Below, piece after piece: positions 1 through 12,026 of a stretch of 64,000 nucleotides of DNA. The notes beneath the pieces are model-generated. The model saw only the letters and a program-made list of their open reading frames with translations. It was not told the DNA's origin and did no database searches. Positions within the stretch are counted from its first letter, which is position 1. Every line of letters starts with the position of its first letter. This DNA comes from Hofstenia miamia (Eukaryota; Xenacoelomorpha; Acoela), in contig SCFE01000044.1 of assembly GCA_004352715.1 (NCBI GenBank), positions 1,988,131-2,052,130 on the forward strand. The letters are read 5' to 3'. The translations under genes were made by a program, and so were the position numbers.

Positions 1-458
1 TAATATCGGTATTCAGAACTCCATAGTTCTCCCCATACTATATCATTAATTCCAGAGAAGAGAATTACTGTCTTCGTGTTCCTCTTTTCAATCTCTTTTC
101 GTACTTTTCCAATTTGTTTGTGTATAGGCTCGCCTTCATTATATAGATCGTATGGGGTTACAGCACCTTCGATAAATACTCTCTCTTTATTGTTGTTTTT
201 AGTTAAGATTTCTTTTGATTTCTTGTATCTTTCATCTCTCACGATTCTTTCAGCCTCTTCTAGCTTATTTACGTATGTGCTTTCTTCATGCCAAAAGGCC
301 TTTACTGGTTTTTTCTTCTTCAACCGCCATGTAGGTAGTAGCATTGGTACAGAAATCGTCGGAGGTGGTGTGCATTTTCTCAATGTTTTCATATGATCCA
401 TCCATGTTCGATGTTGTCGCCATGCCAAACGTTGCGGGGTAATTGTTTTTGCTGGTGT
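1..458 (-). CDS. Unrecognised open reading frame, truncated by the window edge
   Basis: A frame on the minus strand stays open for at least 152 codons, from just after a TAA at 459-461 to the window edge. That is long for DNA this AT-rich. It starts with a basic, Trp-containing part (RLAWRQHRTW), then a Pro-rich stretch (CTPPPTISVP), a run of lysines (RLKKKKPVK), a charged helix-like segment (KLEEAERIVRDERYKK) and, near the edge, ILFSGINDIVWG. The Gly-Ile-Asn-Asp resembles block III of SGNH hydrolases, but nothing else supports that assignment. A shorter ATG-started frame at 286-483 overlaps it in another register and is probably a shadow. The start, any splice sites and the C-terminus cannot be placed. 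It could be a host exon or a transposon ORF. Confidence 0.45.
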
Positions 459-910
459 TTATACTTTCCCAGAAAGCGTTCATTAACCCTCAAATGACCG
501 GCTAATGGCACATCTTAATCAGTCCACCTGCTTACAAATGTAAGATATTCTTGTCACAGGTTAAAAATGGTCTATTCGTTCACAAAAACTTATATTACAC
601 ATAGTATAGGCCCACAATGTGATAATCACCTTCACGAGCTCACCATGTAACGTTGCATAAGCATCATAGATATCAGATCTATGATAGATATATATTTGCG
701 AACGATATCATAGATATCGCTAAAACTGTAGCAATGAATGCGATTGAAAACGAAAATGATTACAAGTACAAATGACGCATGCAAAATGTATTGACTTACA
801 AACATTCAACGTGAATATAATGAAGTTGTACAAAACAAATCAAAACGTACATAAATGCAAGCGTAAGAATTTCAGGAGGAACAGTTATAACAGTGAATGC
901 TGACCACTTT
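459..910. other. AT-rich non-coding stretch up to an assembly gap
   Basis: No coding signal is seen. A small cluster of gatatcatagatatc-type palindromes sits at about 665-720. Confidence 0.5.
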
Positions 911-1910
911 NNNNNNNNNNNNNNNNNNNNNNNNNNNNNNNNNNNNNNNNNNNNNNNNNNNNNNNNNNNNNNNNNNNNNNNNNNNNNNNNNNNNNNNNNN
1001 NNNNNNNNNNNNNNNNNNNNNNNNNNNNNNNNNNNNNNNNNNNNNNNNNNNNNNNNNNNNNNNNNNNNNNNNNNNNNNNNNNNNNNNNNNNNNNNNNNNN
1101 NNNNNNNNNNNNNNNNNNNNNNNNNNNNNNNNNNNNNNNNNNNNNNNNNNNNNNNNNNNNNNNNNNNNNNNNNNNNNNNNNNNNNNNNNNNNNNNNNNNN
1201 NNNNNNNNNNNNNNNNNNNNNNNNNNNNNNNNNNNNNNNNNNNNNNNNNNNNNNNNNNNNNNNNNNNNNNNNNNNNNNNNNNNNNNNNNNNNNNNNNNNN
1301 NNNNNNNNNNNNNNNNNNNNNNNNNNNNNNNNNNNNNNNNNNNNNNNNNNNNNNNNNNNNNNNNNNNNNNNNNNNNNNNNNNNNNNNNNNNNNNNNNNNN
1401 NNNNNNNNNNNNNNNNNNNNNNNNNNNNNNNNNNNNNNNNNNNNNNNNNNNNNNNNNNNNNNNNNNNNNNNNNNNNNNNNNNNNNNNNNNNNNNNNNNNN
1501 NNNNNNNNNNNNNNNNNNNNNNNNNNNNNNNNNNNNNNNNNNNNNNNNNNNNNNNNNNNNNNNNNNNNNNNNNNNNNNNNNNNNNNNNNNNNNNNNNNNN
1601 NNNNNNNNNNNNNNNNNNNNNNNNNNNNNNNNNNNNNNNNNNNNNNNNNNNNNNNNNNNNNNNNNNNNNNNNNNNNNNNNNNNNNNNNNNNNNNNNNNNN
1701 NNNNNNNNNNNNNNNNNNNNNNNNNNNNNNNNNNNNNNNNNNNNNNNNNNNNNNNNNNNNNNNNNNNNNNNNNNNNNNNNNNNNNNNNNNNNNNNNNNNN
1801 NNNNNNNNNNNNNNNNNNNNNNNNNNNNNNNNNNNNNNNNNNNNNNNNNNNNNNNNNNNNNNNNNNNNNNNNNNNNNNNNNNNNNNNNNNNNNNNNNNNN
1901 NNNNNNNNNN
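911..1910. other. Assembly gap (1000 N)
   Basis: Exactly 1000 N, a conventional length for a gap of unknown size. Open frames reported across it are artefacts. Confidence 0.98.
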
Positions 1911-2933
1911 GCTTACACCTAACCTATAAGCACATTGAGGAATCAACAACTACCAGCCACAACGCACTTTTGAAAGGCTATTATATGCAGGCCATTCCAG
2001 ACTTCCTTTAAATGTAGTTGGGGACCACCATCAGGATTACTCTAGTGCTTGACCATTTAGCTTTCCATTTAATTAATAAATAAACCTGACAATATAAAGA
2101 AGTAAATCCAATGAATTTCGTTCATCACCTAATAGATAAATTGCATTATTTTTATACTGAATAATAGTAAACACTCAAACACTCAGCAAGTACCTGTTTA
2201 ATCAATGTTGTTGACAATTTACTGATTTCCTGGCTTTGCTTTTCTTTGTCTGCCATCAGTTACACATGTCAGCATTAATTAGTGTTTGTGTTTTGGTCTT
2301 TTGATATTTGTCAAAAGTACTGCTGAGCAAATTAATATCAAATACTGCTTATAATATTTTTACAAATAATCAAACTAATAATAATCATGTGTGAACAATA
2401 AATTCTTATAATACTTGAGTCTTAGTTCTTTCCTTTAACTTGACTACACGTGATATGGTAGCATCATCCAAATGAAATCAAAAATACGCTGCAAACATCG
2501 CAAGAAGAGATTAAGATCAAAAAGAAGTTGATTAAAAATAGTGTAATTAATTCAATTGTTATTATTTCAGATTTATTTGTAAAATGCAACTAAGAAACAA
2601 CATGTGTCAAAAAAGAGATATTTGTGTCTGTCAATAAAAATACTTTTGACTAAATGACGCTTACATTATTTTTAGCCGCCATCTTGGCAGAAATTTTAAA
2701 TTTGAATCAACAGGTACTTCTTTTGGAAATACTATAAATAGATTAAAACACTGTAAGAAGTTGATAAAGAATTTTACTCAGAATTCTTATTTTATTTTCT
2801 CATTAATGGTTTGATTATTTAATACAATGTTGAGCTAATCAAGCAGTGTTTAGTAGTGGTCTGGATACATCACAGGAAACGATTCTAGGGTCTCTGTGCC
2901 AGATCATGAAAGTGCACATTGGTTAGGTATAGC
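1911..2933 (+). repeat. Repeat R1, copy 1: an isolated contig between two gaps
   Basis: The whole 1023-nt piece between the two 1000-N gaps recurs almost identically at 31253-32077. Positions 1912-2582 match 31254-31924 and 2782-2932 match 31926-32076. The 199 nt between them (2583-2781) are replaced by a single N in the second copy. I saw only a couple of substitutions, for example near 1994. No coding frame is present. It is either a young interspersed repeat or an allelic/misplaced contig. Confidence 0.85.
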
Positions 2934-3933
2934 NNNNNNNNNNNNNNNNNNNNNNNNNNNNNNNNNNNNNNNNNNNNNNNNNNNNNNNNNNNNNNNNNNN
3001 NNNNNNNNNNNNNNNNNNNNNNNNNNNNNNNNNNNNNNNNNNNNNNNNNNNNNNNNNNNNNNNNNNNNNNNNNNNNNNNNNNNNNNNNNNNNNNNNNNNN
3101 NNNNNNNNNNNNNNNNNNNNNNNNNNNNNNNNNNNNNNNNNNNNNNNNNNNNNNNNNNNNNNNNNNNNNNNNNNNNNNNNNNNNNNNNNNNNNNNNNNNN
3201 NNNNNNNNNNNNNNNNNNNNNNNNNNNNNNNNNNNNNNNNNNNNNNNNNNNNNNNNNNNNNNNNNNNNNNNNNNNNNNNNNNNNNNNNNNNNNNNNNNNN
3301 NNNNNNNNNNNNNNNNNNNNNNNNNNNNNNNNNNNNNNNNNNNNNNNNNNNNNNNNNNNNNNNNNNNNNNNNNNNNNNNNNNNNNNNNNNNNNNNNNNNN
3401 NNNNNNNNNNNNNNNNNNNNNNNNNNNNNNNNNNNNNNNNNNNNNNNNNNNNNNNNNNNNNNNNNNNNNNNNNNNNNNNNNNNNNNNNNNNNNNNNNNNN
3501 NNNNNNNNNNNNNNNNNNNNNNNNNNNNNNNNNNNNNNNNNNNNNNNNNNNNNNNNNNNNNNNNNNNNNNNNNNNNNNNNNNNNNNNNNNNNNNNNNNNN
3601 NNNNNNNNNNNNNNNNNNNNNNNNNNNNNNNNNNNNNNNNNNNNNNNNNNNNNNNNNNNNNNNNNNNNNNNNNNNNNNNNNNNNNNNNNNNNNNNNNNNN
3701 NNNNNNNNNNNNNNNNNNNNNNNNNNNNNNNNNNNNNNNNNNNNNNNNNNNNNNNNNNNNNNNNNNNNNNNNNNNNNNNNNNNNNNNNNNNNNNNNNNNN
3801 NNNNNNNNNNNNNNNNNNNNNNNNNNNNNNNNNNNNNNNNNNNNNNNNNNNNNNNNNNNNNNNNNNNNNNNNNNNNNNNNNNNNNNNNNNNNNNNNNNNN
3901 NNNNNNNNNNNNNNNNNNNNNNNNNNNNNNNNN
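2934..3933. other. Assembly gap (1000 N)
   Basis: Exactly 1000 N. Open frames across it are artefacts. Confidence 0.98.
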
Positions 3934-3939
3934 AGCTTG

Positions 3940-4335
3940 AATGTTTAGCTTGAATGTTTAGCTTTCCATTGTATTAAGTAAAATAACCTGATACAAAAAC
4001 CGTAAAGTAAATCCAGTAAATTAGATTTTTATAGTAAAAGAATTAACAACAATCAAATATTTAACTAGTACCTGCTAATTCCAGTTGTTTACAATTTCGA
4101 ACGTTTTTAATTTCTGTTCGTCTGCTGATTACACAGTTCTGCCTTAATTAGCGGTAGCGATTTAGTCTAGTGCCGTTTTGCCAAATTAATTAATATCAAA
4201 AATACTGCACTATAAATTTACAAAATAACTAATTAATCTTATGCATATGTTTTTACAATTAATATTTTATTTTAATATTCAGTCTTGGTTTCTTCTTCCT
4301 TTTTTCTCAATTTGATCACACATGCTAAGATTACG
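3940..4335 (+). repeat. Repeat R1, diverged third copy
   Basis: The order of short matching blocks follows 2055-2460 of copy 1: tttagctttccat, then aagtaaatcca, tagtacctg, ttgtttacaatt, a shared segment around gtctgctgattacac, caaattaattaatatcaaa, and a final tcacacatgc-like end. Many substitutions and small indels separate them, so this is an old copy in the same orientation. Confidence 0.6.
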
Positions 4336-4380
4336 ATTATGTTACATTATGCAGGAAAAAGATTGTAATGGTTCATTACA

Positions 4381-5010
4381 CAACATTTTGCATTCTCCCA
4401 TCCATCAACATCACTAATTAACACAGAGTATTACCATGTTGATGACTAGGTCCACTCAATAGTTGAACAAGTCCAAACAAATGAAAGAGTTCTGTAAATG
4501 AAGCTACATAATTAGTAGAAGGTACATCCATAGAATGTTGAAATCACCAACTATTGTCATCCAGGAGCAGAGATTAAATATGCATTCAAAGAAATAATGG
4601 AATTACTCAAGAACTTCGGAAAAAGCTATACCTCTAATATTTTGATGTGAGCAATACACAGTAATAGCAAAAATAGAAAAACCCTTCAGAAGAAATTTGA
4701 TTGCAATATGTTCAAATGATGTGTAGCAAGATATACTAACCACTTTGCCCTTTAAGGATTTGTGGAAAAATAAGCCAAACCCACCTACTCTTGTAATATG
4801 TGAAGAATGGAAAAAAGAAAAATCATTCATTATGAGTTGCTCTATATTAATATTACCCACAATAGTTCCATTCAGCCATGTTTCACTAATAAAAGATATA
4901 TTCACATTTAAGTCCTTCATAAACTCTAAGGAAGTGTCACCTTTATTATGTATTGAGCAAGGATTGATTATCATTGTACTAAGCAACATTAATCCAGCAT
5001 ATTTTTTCAA
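4381..5010 (-). pseudogene. Non-LTR retrotransposon endonuclease (APE-type) relic
   Basis: The minus strand encodes pieces of an apurinic/apyrimidinic-type endonuclease, the N-terminal domain of ORF2 in CR1/L2-like non-LTR elements. In order these are FISETWLNG (catalytic Glu region), GGFGLFFHKSLKGK, then, after an in-frame TGA at the end of the 135-codon frame, TIVGDFNI (the GDFN motif), and FTELFHLFGLVQ followed by a GPSHQHGNTL block (the GPTHxxGNTLD motif). At least two stops interrupt it and no reverse transcriptase follows. It is therefore a truncated, dead copy. The ETWL, GDFN and GNTL motifs in correct order make the family call firm; the clade is not resolved. Confidence 0.75.
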
Positions 5011-6839
5011 ATTCGAGATTTGTTAAAAGAATAGACTTGCTCTCCCTTATAAGTAAGTTTCAAATGTCTATTCTTTCCATCTGTCTTTCACAGTAGCCAT
5101 TTATGACCAGTAAAATTTGTGATTAATCACTATTTCAAAATAGATCTCTTATTAATTTAATTTAAACTAAAAATTTTTATCTTACCTAAAAATATTGCAG
5201 ATTTGTTTTTAGAAGAATTAAGAAAGTGCTGCTTGTGATATTAAAGAGTTCTTGGCATCTTGACATATTGAATGTAAGTTAGTATTTTTTTTTCATGTTG
5301 TTTGGTGATGGATCTACAATTTATTTATTATATATTTTCCACATAAGTATTTATAAATATTATGCTGAAATTGAATTTTGTCTTAATTTGTTGACAAAAT
5401 GTGTATCAAAAAATGTTTGTCTAATTGGTTACAACTGAGTTACTAAAAACATTTTTCCAACCAATTGCATATTAAATGCAAATTGACCATACTTAAAATT
5501 TCAATATCTAACCTCAATAAATATTGGAAATGAACATTCAAAAAATTCTTTGAAAAATACCCTAACCAAAAGATTGTTATCTTATACCATTAGTAGAAAA
5601 TCATGTTTTTATTATTTTTTTTTATAAATAGTTTAACAAATCTGTCAATAAAATAATGATGCAAATTATAGACATTATTCAAAGTACACTGAAAAATCCT
5701 CAGAAAACCTATATAAACAAAACACCAAATTGTAAGCCCATTAACAAGACAATTTTCATATATGACTTCTTATATACCATCGTCACTTACTATCTTAACC
5801 TGAAGACAACATGCTAAGAGAGCATAGGCTTCTCTTTTGAGCAATTATCTTGAACTAATTTGGATTTACACAATAAGTTTCCTTTTGCATGAGTGAAAGC
5901 TTACCATGCAAATAGGCTTGAAACAAAATTTTATAAAGTTAATTTTAATAAATTAATAAAGACATTCATTAATAAAGAAAAAAATTTGATTTTTTCACTG
6001 AGAACTTTATATAGCAATAGTGAAATTTAAAAATATTTCTACAATGAAGCACATACATACATACATACATGCACAGTGCATACAAATACAGTTGATACAA
6101 TTCCTTCAAATACATAGTTTCATAACTGTGCAAAAATATTAGTGAAATACTTCATTTCTTTACTCCATTGAATATTGAAAGTATAAAAGATTTTCTTTAA
6201 AAGGAAATCACTGCAACTTTGTTAAAACTTTCTCAAATTTAAATGACTAGCTCAGACAATAAGTCGCTTTTTGCCAATTTTTATATTAAGGAGGGTGTGG
6301 ATCTTATTATATATAAATACCAGAAGAAAATTTAACAATAAATTATAAAATCTTAAGAACACCTTTGATATTAGCATGCATTAAATTTTCAACATCAATA
6401 TCAAAAATAAATATAAATGGAATTAAAATCTAGTCACCATTGGCACTAATAATGGCAAATTTTTGCTTAGATAATATGAAAAAACAAATTAAAAATGGTA
6501 GCAAGAAGACTATTTTTTTACTTCCTTCTTAGTATGTTGATGAAATGTTTAATATATTTATTTAAATTCTAAATTTTTTTTTATCTAGACCAACTATTGT
6601 TCTTCTAGTTGTATAAGGCTTATGAACCCTATCAAAAATTGATCTTTATACATAGGAATTACAATACACATTCTGTGAAATGAAAACTGCAAGTAATAAA
6701 TGTAGTCATTTGAGGAAAATAATACTTCTGCTTATTATAAATAATTATATTCAACTTTGAATTAATATTTAGCAATACTTTATACATAAATGCTATTTAG
6801 CTGTGCAATAGAACTTGGTACATACGAACTTTAAAATAC
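5011..6839. other. No recognisable gene; downstream flank of the minus-strand lectin exons
   Basis: AT-rich non-coding sequence with a short (CATA)n run at about 6051-6070. I searched the minus strand for the expected last CTLD exon (the DC....ICE part) and did not find a convincing one. Confidence 0.5.
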
Positions 6840-6984
6840 CTGGTTCATCTTGAACCCACAAATCCGTTGGCAATTCATTTTTGTTGACAGGTCCTATGTA
6901 TGTATTATTTGGATTTGGCGCAAAATATCCAGACCAAAGATAATGCTCATCCATTGGTATTGAGAGAGATGCTATGATTGTATT
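6840..6984 (-). CDS. C-type lectin domain gene A, exon with the WSG/EPG region
   Basis: This 145-nt exon lies between a TTTAG acceptor (minus strand) and a CCAG|GTATTT donor. It starts in phase 0 and ends in phase 1. It encodes the middle of a CTLD: IPMDEHYLWSGYFAPN corresponds to the conserved (F/Y)xWxG core, and LWVQDEPG corresponds to the NWxxxEPN calcium/sugar loop, which here reads EPG up to the splice site. The paralogous exon at 54013-54157 has exactly the same length and phases and aligns along its length (FIWTGYLSSN... NWYNDQP). CTLD proteins are usually secreted or membrane-bound carbohydrate- or protein-binding receptors. That role is inferred from the family. The following exon was not found. 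Confidence 0.75.
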
Positions 6985-8927
6985 CTAAATACAGTATTGT
7001 GTCACGGCATGCTAATCCATTTTTGTTTAATTAAATTTGTGTAATAAAATTGGAATTTTACAAATTTCTTAGAGTCAAAACTGCTTAGAATAATTTTAAA
7101 TTTTTTTTTTGAAGAATTAATTTTGAAAACCAAATTAATAATTTACTAAATCTCATTTGGAGAAAACCAAAATCTTAATGGAATTTACTTTGTAAATTGG
7201 TAAATTACAGAAACTGTAAGTATCTGACGATATTTTAAGAGCTTATTGTTTGGGAAAGTGATGCTTGAAAACCCATTTAAGTGTGTAACGAGGTAATGTA
7301 AAAGACAAAAGATCTAATAATGAGAGACTACTCAAAACAAAGAGAGAATGATGGAAGTGACATTAAACTCTAAGATTTGCCCAAAATGTCAAGCTAATTA
7401 TGGATCTGAAAATAGACATCCAACCAAAGAACAATGACATAGAAAAGGGTATAAAAGACTGGTGAAATGGAGAGAAAGTTCTGACCCCGCCCCACATGCT
7501 GAGAAGTACAGAAAAATCTTACAAAGATTTCTTGACTTAATTGTGCAAATGATCTTGGCTAAAGATATGTTTTGGTCTTGTTTAGAGTTACAAGTTTGTT
7601 TTGACTTAGCTGTAACAGTGAAGTTACACATTTATCCCCTTCAACAGATTGAGAAGTTATTTCAAACTGCAGTTGTGATACCCATCAGGTAAAGTTTTGT
7701 TCTTGAATCTAGATTCTTTAACATTGGAAGCTTCATTGGGTTTTAATTGTAACTAGTGACTTAAGTTATTTAAAGTTGTTGTTTACACTTGTTTAATCAT
7801 TCTCCTTTTTGTAAAATACATAAGTTACGGGTGTATTGTGTTTTGATTTTAAACTTACTTTTAATAGAGTAAATTGTTCAATAAAAGTTAACATACAGTT
7901 AAGATGGGTTTTAGAAAGACGCTAAATATAGTCTTTTAAATTAGAAACTATTTCAGGTTTTTGGCATTAAAAGAAAGCTTGTTGAGAAATTAATAGACGT
8001 GTTTGACTTGATGAACTGATTAGATTAGATGAACAAAAAGATAATCTAATAACTATAGTTAAACACAAGCCGCTATACTCCATTTATAATTCCTCTTTCA
8101 AGACGTTAGAAAATAGTGCAAAGTGACTTGTTGCATGCTTTAAATTAAGAGCAGCATTGCGCTGAAAGTTTCATAAAAATTCGATTAGTGCAAGAGAAAT
8201 AGTGAATAAGATTGTGTTTCTTTTTACTACAGTTTAAAATAAGCATTTGTAAAGACAGATACTTTACAACAATTGAGATTGAAACAGCATGCAATATTTC
8301 ACATATTTATTATTGCTTAATTCCTTTATTTAAGGTAACACATACTACTTTAAAATCGAAACCAGTTGACACTTTTGCGTATTAAAATCAAGACAACAGT
8401 AAGACCTAGAGTGTTAGCAGCATTCAGAGGTAGTTAATAAATCACGGATTTGGGGACAAAGTTTGTTAACACGTATTTTAAAAGTAAACTGTCAATTGCA
8501 AACCTTATTTTTCCTATTACAAATAAGGTACAATAGTTTAACAAAACAGGACATTTTGTTGCTGCTAAAAAGTTGAGTTTTAAAGCGACACTGTAAATAA
8601 TTGACCAGGATCCTCCTGGTGGCTGAAATAACATTAATACCGAACCTTGTAAGCTTTAATTATTTAATATTGAGCTTTTTGATATACCTTCAGAAGTTTG
8701 AGTCTGAACCCACATTTTGGTAATTCAGACACTAGTGAAATTCAGATAACATTTTAGATATTTAGTTTTCTGTCTCAGTTGTACATTTCACTATAAATTC
8801 TTTAGTAAAAATCCGTTTTCACTACATTTGCATGCAAAAAATATAGAAAACAACCCAACAACAAGCATTACCAAAGACATTAGATACATTTAAATGAATT
8901 AAATATTTGAAAACTAATAATACTTAC
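6985..8927. other. Intron of lectin gene A (minus strand)
   Basis: It is bounded by a GTAAGT donor and a TTTAG acceptor on the minus strand. A 76-codon plus-strand frame at 7462-7692 was considered and has no recognisable content. Nothing else is seen. Confidence 0.55.
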
Positions 8928-9094
8928 AATTTCATCTTCCGTTTTTGGCTCAATTAAAAATGAATTTATTCTTTTACAGAAATTTCTACCATTTGTGGCG
9001 TCATACCTTTTCTTTATAAATTGAATGCATCGAATTTTTTCGTAATATATCAACTTGAACCCTTCTGGACAAACGAAATATTGTTGATAAATGT
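8928..9094 (-). CDS. C-type lectin domain gene A, N-terminal CTLD exon
   Basis: A 167-nt exon on the minus strand, with acceptor TTTAG and donor GTAAGT. It enters in phase 1 (two bases complete a codon shared with the previous exon) and leaves in phase 0. It encodes the first part of a long-form CTLD. The first disulfide pair is supplied by FVCPEGFKL and EKIRC, followed by GRNFCKRINSFLIEPKTE, which matches the usual A..xC...x..L..i.s..E pattern. The paralogous exon at 48606-48772 has the same length, phases and acceptor context and shares the SFLIEP segment. Joining it to the exon ending at 11814 makes an Asp codon (G|AC), and to the exon at 6984 it keeps frame, so the three pieces form one gene. 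Confidence 0.78.
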
Positions 9095-11246
9095 CTAAAT
9101 GATGTATTGGAATAGAGGATTATAAAATATTCAATAAGGGAGCAGAACCGATTGAATGGTGATGCTCACATATTCGCTTGTTATTGTGTGTGAAAGGAAA
9201 TTAAGCCTCTAACCGTAATGAAACTGCTTACTGTTTACAAATACTAAATTCATGTTTTTAATTTGTAAGATTCGTTCTAGATTATATTTCTATGCCAACG
9301 CCTTATATAACCATAAGCAACATAAAACATAATGCTCTTACATTTTAGTTTATCCCCCTGAAAAAGCTGTATTTCCGTCCTTGAGTAAAAAAGCTTTGTA
9401 CAAAAGATTTTTTTGTCTCATTTAACCACATCCTATTATGTTTTGTACCTTTAAACAATGCAGCAATAGTTCTTTCTCTTTGAAACTTTCACCTCATTCC
9501 TTATAGAATTTAAGTTTACACACAACCTTACAGTTTGAGAACATGTTCACAATTAGCATCTTCAACATCATTATTTTACCCATTGTTGAGTTGCTGTAAA
9601 TGGTTGTTAGTTTAACACGTATCATAACATGTTATGTTAGAGTGAATCATGAAAGTTTTAACACGCTTAATCACACCCATGCACAAGCAATAAGTAATCA
9701 CATAATTTTGTCATTGGGGAACCACTATTGGTGAAAACGTAAAAAATTGCATAACTATTTATAGGACATAATAATAGGATAATTAAATACAATAAAAAAT
9801 GCATAACTAGTCCACATAATACAGATTTAAAATTTTAATTGCAGTGCGCCCCATGTGCCATTTAAACTTTCCAAAAAGCACTTGGCTAGCTGTTAATTGA
9901 ATGTTTTTTATTTCTTGAGAATCATCTGCCGGCATGCATGGCAGTTTTATTATTTCTTTTAATGCTGCCAGTTTTTCCACATTGGTGGGATTCAAATTTT
10001 GAAAAATCAATGCTCCAAGGACGTAACCTATGTCACATAAAAATACAGTCTTGTTTTTACTATCTCTCTCCTTCTTGTCATAATTGTAAAAGGCAGTAAA
10101 CTCTATAGATATATGTCTCGATCATTATCCTTTTTAAACTCACAATTATAAAATTGCATTTGTATTGTTAGTGGTTTGTTTCACTGTTAAATTGCTCGGA
10201 CATAGCTTGTATTAGCGCTTCATAATCAGTAAACTTGAAATGCATGGCAATTTAGGAATGGTGGAAGTCTTGGGCCACCATTATTTTGGTGTCTTTCAAT
10301 TGAAGCAAACAGATGTCAAAAAATTATAAACCATTCTCAGGTTTGTTCTTGGATGTCAATGTTTCCTGTGAAATGATTTGGCACATTTTATAGCTTCATT
10401 TTCATACTTAGAAGATCTGACCGTGTTTTTTTTATTCAAGTGTGGGAATATGTGCTGCCTGTAAATGGGAAGTTCTTCTTTATCTGTTGATTGATAGAGC
10501 AGGTTCAGTGGTATTGTGAGGCATGTAACACCTGGTTGGATTTGTGGGACTCGTTGCTTTCAAGAAGGTGTTAATAGTATTGACCAGTTTGTTGCAGAAA
10601 GTTGATGAATTTTTATTGAGAATTTGCAAAATGTACTGCTCTTGTGTATCTAGCATTAAAGGCTATGTCATCCTGGTCAACATCTGAGGAATTTGTAAAT
10701 GTTGAAGTGTTGTTTAGACTTTCTTTAGTCCTCTGAGTTCACTGTATACATCAAGAATGATGTCAATTATTTTTATTTTAATAGCAAGTTTAAGTAACTA
10801 GCTGTGAGTCCGACTGACATATTTGAGTCCATTATATTTCCTATGTGATGAGAGGGGTAGTATTTATTGCACTTAAGCATAAATAGGTTCCTTAATTTGC
10901 CAATAACTTGGTCCTTCAAGTAAAACAGAAAAGCGTTGTTTGATTTGTGCATCATAACAAAATTTAGATCTTCATTGAACATAAAATATGAATAATGTAT
11001 AGTTTTAGAGAAGTATAGCGGAATTTTCTTCTGTAAAGACAAACAAGAAAGAGCTAGAATAAGTTTCAATGTTGCTTTCTTTGCAAAGTTTTTGGTGAAC
11101 ATCTAGAGTCAACAGGGATAAAGCACATATAGTCTAAACCTGCTATATGCATTGTCAGCATAAACGGAATGTAAATTTAGGTTTCCATTTAAACACACAA
11201 TATTTAGCAGGGTAGCTTGGATATAAAACAGACCAAATTTACAAAG

Positions 11247-11325
<79 letters not shown>

Positions 11326-11813
11326 CTAGTTAGTAAATTAAAAAAACTAAAATATATACAATAAAAGCTTTGCTTAATAGTGCTAAACTTACATCCTCAA
11401 TTTCGAAGATCTCACAGATACCACCAAAAAATTTTAAAAACTAATGCATAGCTAACTACCAGCTCGGCTCTTAGAAATTTCGAGCAGTTCCAAATCCGAG
11501 CCTGCCCTGGCCTACTTAGGTTAATGTCAAATGCCACATTTTATTAGTCCTGGAACCTCCAACTAATCATAGTCTATATAGCATTAATTATCATCACTAA
11601 ATTATAAAAATTGTTTCAAATTGTGCCATGAGAATAGAATTTAAAATCAGGATAATTTGAATTGCGTTTTTCAAATGATTGAAAAATTTTTCACAAGTAT
11701 GGCACCCTACCACACGAATTATTTGGTACACCACTGCATCTTCAGAATATGTCAAGAAAACAATTACATTAATTGAATAAATTAAAATAAAATTTTAGAA
11801 AAAAAATATCAAC
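9095..11813. other. Intron of lectin gene A with weak coding-like relics
   Basis: The minus strand at 9804-10030 holds an open stretch of about 73 codons (LAALKEIIKLPCMPADD...), and 10230-11102 holds scattered coding-like pieces (FTDYEALIQAMSEQF; a 109-codon frame at 10773-11102) broken by many stops. I do not recognise the protein. An old retroelement is possible but unproven. A (TA)n tract occupies 11247-11321. Confidence 0.35.
11247..11321. repeat. (TA)n microsatellite
   Basis: About 75 nt of nearly pure TA repeat with one G interruption. Confidence 0.95.
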
Positions 11814-12026
11814 CTGTATTACTGAATTGCATAATGTTTACTTCTGAGGCATTAAAGGTAATCACATAATCTAGATTGTAAGAAAAGCATTGGCAGACTT
11901 GATATTCTTTATTCCAACTCAAAGCCTTGTATTCCTTGCAGAAATCCATGCAATACCCCAAGTGGTAAAACTTTAAATGAATAATGTCATTTTTCAAATG
12001 AAATCTTGGAGAACCTTTTAAAAAGA
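11814..12026 (-). CDS. C-type lectin gene A, WSC-like cysteine-rich exon
   Basis: This minus-strand exon ends at a clear donor (AATACAG|GTTGAT, phase 1). It probably starts after an ATAG acceptor at 12027-12030, which gives 213 nt, a symmetrical 1-1 module typical of extracellular domains. It encodes HLGYCMDFCKEY, a short spacer with LSWNKEYQ, then VCQCFSYNLDYV. The spacing (Cys-x3-Cys, aromatic stretch, Cys-x-Cys) resembles the core of WSC domains, which are carbohydrate-binding extracellular modules, but a full eight-Cys WSC is not visible in one exon. The homologous sequence at 44971-45186 (HLGYCWDFC, FCKCFSYNLN) supports it being real coding sequence upstream of the CTLD exons. The start exon and any signal peptide were not found. 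The 5' boundary is tentative. Confidence 0.6.

Noticed and set aside
885-3953. Long open frames (about 340-370 codons) across 911-1910 and 2934-3933
   Set aside because: They consist almost entirely of unknown residues from the N gaps.
6660-6720. Missing last CTLD exon of lectin gene A after a TTACTTGCAG acceptor on the minus strand
   Set aside because: The frame lacks the SDC...ICE pattern and hits a stop after about 13 codons.
10230-11102. A decayed gag or other retroelement on the minus strand
   Set aside because: Only weak coding-like pieces without any diagnostic motif; not enough to name.
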